From NCBI RefSeq assembly GCF_002865605.1, contig NZ_CP025583.1, positions 724,501 through 788,500 on the forward strand: a stretch of DNA of 64,000 nucleotides, in the 5' to 3' direction. The notes beneath the pieces were generated by a model that worked only from the letters and a program-made list of their open reading frames with translations, ran no database searches and had not been told where the DNA came from. The translations under genes were made by a program, and so were the position numbers. This document shows positions 63,281-64,000 of this stretch, one piece after another. Within the stretch, counting starts at the first letter, position 1, and every line of letters starts with the position of its first letter. Origin of the DNA: Paracoccus jeotgali (lineage in GTDB: Bacteria; Pseudomonadota; Alphaproteobacteria; Rhodobacterales; Rhodobacteraceae).

Positions 63281-63619
63281 CTAGCTCGTCGGCCCCAGAT
63301 GCCGCTCGATGTAGGCGCGCAACTCCTCGATCTCTTCCGAGGCTTCCTGCATGGCGCTGCGGGCGGTGGCGAGTTCGGTGGCCGAGAAGGCGAGGCGTTC
63401 GTGCAGCGCGGCCTCGCGCTGGCCCCAATCGGTCGTCGCCTGTTCGAGCGCGGTCTCGGCCTGATGCAGATCGGCGGCAAGGCGGTCCAGCACCCCCAGC
63501 TCGGCGCGGCCGGGGCGGGTCAGGCGGTGGACCAGCCAGCAGGCGAACCAGCCCAGCAGGAAAGCCGCGCCAAGGGTCAGCGCGATGGCCATCGTCAGAT
63601 TGTCATGGGTCAGGGTCAT
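63281..63619 (-). CDS. Membrane-anchored coiled-coil protein
   Basis: A 112-residue protein with one N-terminal membrane helix (MAIALTLGAAFLLGWFACWL) and a heptad-rich coiled coil (DRLAADLHQAETALEQATTD, EELRAYIERHLGP). Function unknown. Its ATG overlaps the stop of the OmpA-family gene by four bases (ATGA), so they are translated together and it may be an accessory of that envelope protein. An internal ATG at 63592 is a possible shorter start. Confidence 0.82.
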   Translation of the reverse strand: MTLTHDNLTMAIALTLGAAFLLGWFACWLVHRLTRPGRAELGVLDRLAADLHQAETALEQATTDWGQREAALHERLAFSATELATARSAMQEASEEIEELRAYIERHLGPTS

Positions 63620-64000
63620 GGCGCCTCTGTGTCGGTTGCGGCGTCTTCGGGCCGTGCGGCGGGGCGGGGCGTGTCGGGCGTGGCGTTCAGCACGGTCGCG
63701 GGCGGCTCGATCACCGGGGGCGGGGCCAGCGTTTCGGCGCCGGGCAGCGGGATCGACAGCGTGCCGGGCAGTGCGGTCAGGCCGGTGGCATCGGCGCCGT
63801 CAGACTCGCCATCCGCCGCCGCCCCGTTGCGGCCAGCGGCGGCGCGTTCCAGGCTTGCGGCGGCGGCCTCGGGCGTGGGGGTGTGGCCGCGCAGCTCTGG
63901 CGCGGCGGGCAGGGCGGGGGCGACCGGGTCGGGGGCCAGCAGCGTCACCTCGATCCGGCGGTTCGCCTCGCGGCCCTCTTCGGTGTCGTTTTCGGCCACC
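63616..64000 (-). CDS. OmpA-family protein, C-terminal part only
   Basis: The 3' end of a gene whose start lies beyond the right edge. The first visible residues, AENDTEEGREANRRIEVTLL, are the end of an OmpA C-terminal peptidoglycan-binding domain (the ANRRIEV motif). About 105 Ala/Pro-rich residues follow, an unusual C-terminal extension after a domain that normally ends the protein. It overlaps the coiled-coil gene by four bases. The N-terminal domain and signal peptide cannot be seen. Confidence 0.85.
   Translation of the reverse strand, partial: VAENDTEEGREANRRIEVTLLAPDPVAPALPAAPELRGHTPTPEAAAASLERAAAGRNGAAADGESDGADATGLTALPGTLSIPLPGAETLAPPPVIEPPATVLNATPDTPRPAARPEDAATDTEAP

Overview
The window is a dense, GC-rich chromosomal segment of an alphaproteobacterium, most likely a Paracoccus or a close Rhodobacteraceae relative. 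The reasons are the C4-pathway 5-aminolevulinate synthase (hemA), an FnrL-type Fnr regulator next to an oxygen-independent coproporphyrinogen oxidase (hemN), the Rhodobacterales-style gatB, tkt, rplU/rpmA, lnt and rnpB neighbourhoods, a TAXI-type TRAP transporter, frequent 1-4 bp start/stop overlaps and some GTG/TTG starts. No insertion sequence, prophage, CRISPR array or rRNA was seen; there is one tRNA (Gly-GCC) and the RNase P RNA. Nearly all of it is core or soft-core genome. The genus call is inference; no search was run.

Layout. 1-4.4 kb: lepA (3' end cut by the window), an alpha/beta hydrolase, a small membrane protein, miaB and an SMR efflux protein. 4.5-8.0 kb (minus): M20 dipeptidase, gatB and a DUF4177-like protein. 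8.1-13.2 kb: hemA, a RodZ-like protein, then divergent hemN and fnrL; FNR-type boxes lie upstream of hemA and between hemN and fnrL, so this is a small oxygen-controlled tetrapyrrole regulon. 13.2-17.0 kb (minus): a tightly coupled four-gene operon of a secreted MORN-repeat protein, a 54-aa membrane protein, a CoxE-like VWA protein and an M48 protease. 17.1-20.2 kb (plus): nadE with a degenerate glutaminase domain, a GNAT, rnpB and rpmG. 20.2-24.1 kb (minus): a DEAD-box helicase with long charged tails, then lnt. 24.3-28.3 kb: a CPA antiporter, an LpxL-like acyltransferase and a DMT transporter. 28.3-33.7 kb: tkt, then rplU-rpmA, a GNAT, an aldo/keto reductase and a flavin reductase.

33.7-37.7 kb (minus): COX15 heme A synthase, M32 carboxypeptidase, a DUF5671 protein with a frameshifted partner, and tRNA-Gly. 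37.8-43.9 kb: bolA, a J-domain protein with a Cys/His cluster, an AI-2E exporter, gyrA with a repeat tail, dsbB and a YqaA-type membrane protein. 44.0-45.6 kb: YpfJ-like metallopeptidase, a 58-aa membrane protein and RatA. 45.6-51.4 kb: a DadA-like flavin oxidoreductase divergent from a TAXI receptor, fused TRAP permease and Usp unit. 51.5-58.9 kb: a secreted hypothetical, a TerB/J-domain protein, trpA, a GH1 beta-glucosidase, an M20 amidohydrolase, DUF4202, CbpA-CbpM and smpB. 59.1-64 kb: an orphan ThDP enzyme, a sulfurtransferase and aminotransferase pair, a gene-poor AT-richer gap, and the 3' part of an OmpA-family gene with a coiled-coil partner.

The most interesting points are: (i) NadE whose glutaminase Glu-Lys-Cys triad appears replaced by Arg-Arg-Gly; (ii) the MORN/54-aa/VWA/M48 operon, the best candidate for an uncharacterised system; (iii) an FNR box lying on the fnrL start codon and placed where activation would give a leaderless hemN transcript; (iv) the FNR box and matching -10 of hemA; (v) the one-base frameshift near 36.63 kb.
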